Source: a bacterium
GTDB lineage: Bacteria; Patescibacteriota; Saccharimonadia; Saccharimonadales; UBA4665
DNA: 12,545 nt
Assembly: GCA_021846765.1 (NCBI GenBank)
Contig: JAJZWH010000022.1
Coordinates: forward strand, 1 to 12,545
Direction: 5' to 3'
Positions 11,929 through 12,545 of this stretch are shown piece by piece (positions within the stretch are counted from its first letter, which is position 1; every line of letters starts with the position of its first letter). A program made the position numbers and the translations under genes. The notes under the pieces are model-generated. The model saw nothing but the letters and a program-made list of their open reading frames with translations, was not told the DNA's origin and did not search any database.

Positions 11929-12545
11929 ATGCAAAGCTTACTTATTCTAGGTCGTCAACCGAAAATCGGACTTAGTGAACTAGAAAGTCTTTATGGTCCA
12001 GATAAAATAAAATCGATCAGTGACTATGCGGCTATTCTTGACGTTGACCCCTGTTTAGTTGCTTTTGATAGATTAGGTGGATCAGTCAAATTTACTAAAA
12101 TTTTGAGCGTACTAGAAACTACCAATTGGCAAGAAATCGAACAATTTTTAATTAAAGTTGCTCCTGAGCATAGCCAAAATATGGCAAAAGGTAAAATGCA
12201 CTTAGGCATTAGCGCCTATGGATATACTATTAACTCCAAACAAGTCTTAAAAACCGCTATAAATATAAAAAAAGCTATTATCCCTACCGGTCGCAGCGTT
12301 CAAGTTGTGCCCAATAAAGATACTGCGCTGAATAGTGCTCAAGTAATTCATCATAAATTATTAAAACAAAATGGATGGGAATTGGTTATAGCTAAAAACA
12401 ATCAACAAACTGTCATTGCTCAAAGTATTAAAGTCCAAGACATTGAGTCATATGCTAAAAGAGATCAAAATCGTCCAAGCAGAGATAGCAAAGTTGGCAT
12501 GCTCCCTCCAAAACTAGCCCAAATTATTATTAATTTAGCGACCGG
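11929..12545 (+). CDS. Trm11-like RNA guanine-N2 methyltransferase, N-terminal part (partial at window edge)
   Basis: I read 205 codons from the ATG at 11929 with no stop before the window edge. Trm11/TrmG10-type enzymes methylate the exocyclic N2 of a tRNA guanosine; they join an N-terminal RNA-binding (THUMP-like) domain to a Rossmann methyltransferase domain. Here residues 1-20 (LILGRQPKIGLSELESLYG region) match the family start, residues 60-165 form the RNA-binding part, and the join into the catalytic domain is visible as SYAKRDQNRPSRDSKVG (174-190) followed by MLPPKLAQIIINLA (191-204). This corresponds to the conserved 'R.RD..KsgM..P.LA..m.NL' segment just before SAM motif I. The SAM and NPPY-type motifs would lie beyond the edge. 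It is divergent from the flippase operon with 68 bases between starts. Confidence 0.85.
   Translation, partial: MQSLLILGRQPKIGLSELESLYGPDKIKSISDYAAILDVDPCLVAFDRLGGSVKFTKILSVLETTNWQEIEQFLIKVAPEHSQNMAKGKMHLGISAYGYTINSKQVLKTAINIKKAIIPTGRSVQVVPNKDTALNSAQVIHHKLLKQNGWELVIAKNNQQTVIAQSIKVQDIESYAKRDQNRPSRDSKVGMLPPKLAQIIINLAT

Noticed and set aside
12024..12209. Minus-strand open frame of 61 codons
   Set aside because: Opposite the Trm11-like gene, whose plus-strand frame stays open from 11929 to the window edge and carries family motifs.
1..12545. CRISPR arrays, tRNA or rRNA genes, insertion sequences, attachment sites
   Set aside because: No spaced direct repeats, cloverleaf-like segments, transposase motifs or terminal inverted repeats were seen by eye on either strand.

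Overview
The window is AT-rich, gene-dense bacterial DNA with very short intergenic gaps and several one- and four-base gene overlaps. It most resembles a reduced-genome Patescibacteria/CPR bacterium, probably Saccharibacteria (TM7). The grounds are the small proteins, the Trm11-like methyltransferase with a PxRDxKxGM-type motif, the PsbP-like membrane-anchored lipid-free protein, and several promoters that abut their start codons. The lineage is an inference from style and gene content. TGA serves as an ordinary stop codon here, including three or more ATGA overlaps, so this is not a UGA-to-glycine lineage. No tRNA, rRNA, CRISPR array or mobile element was seen, and no gene-free stretch exceeds 300 bases.
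Left part (1-1769, all minus strand): the N-terminal half of mraZ runs off the left edge. It is preceded by an almost textbook MraZ operator, three TGGGT boxes at exact 10-bp intervals lying over the -35 region and spacer of its promoter. Just upstream is an intrinsic terminator for a small membrane protein with a divergent LysM-like domain, and before that an aldo/keto reductase gene.
Middle part (1920-7886, all minus strand): in transcription order it holds a membrane-anchored PsbP-like protein, a degenerate histidine-kinase-like protein, a pseudo-receiver, RecO, glycyl-tRNA synthetase, a NYN-domain nuclease-like protein and a PIF1-family helicase. The kinase-like protein and the receiver each carry glutamate where the phosphorylated His and Asp should be, so the pair looks like a signalling system that has dropped phosphotransfer. 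The pseudo-receiver overlaps recO by four bases, which ties the pair to DNA repair and translation genes.
Right part: one unrecognised acidic protein (7978-8937) is the only complete plus-strand gene. It is convergent with a tight minus-strand operon, ending at 8984, of a flippase-like membrane protein, xseA, xseB (exonuclease VII) and a membrane-anchored methyltransferase resembling the FAM173/ATPSCKMT lysine methyltransferases. A divergent Trm11-like RNA methyltransferase gene starts at 11929 and leaves the window on the right.
Points most worth attention: the Glu/Glu pseudo two-component pair, the MraZ operator, the recurring leaderless promoter geometry, the FAM173-like methyltransferase, and an apparent active-site Asp-to-Asn change in XseA.
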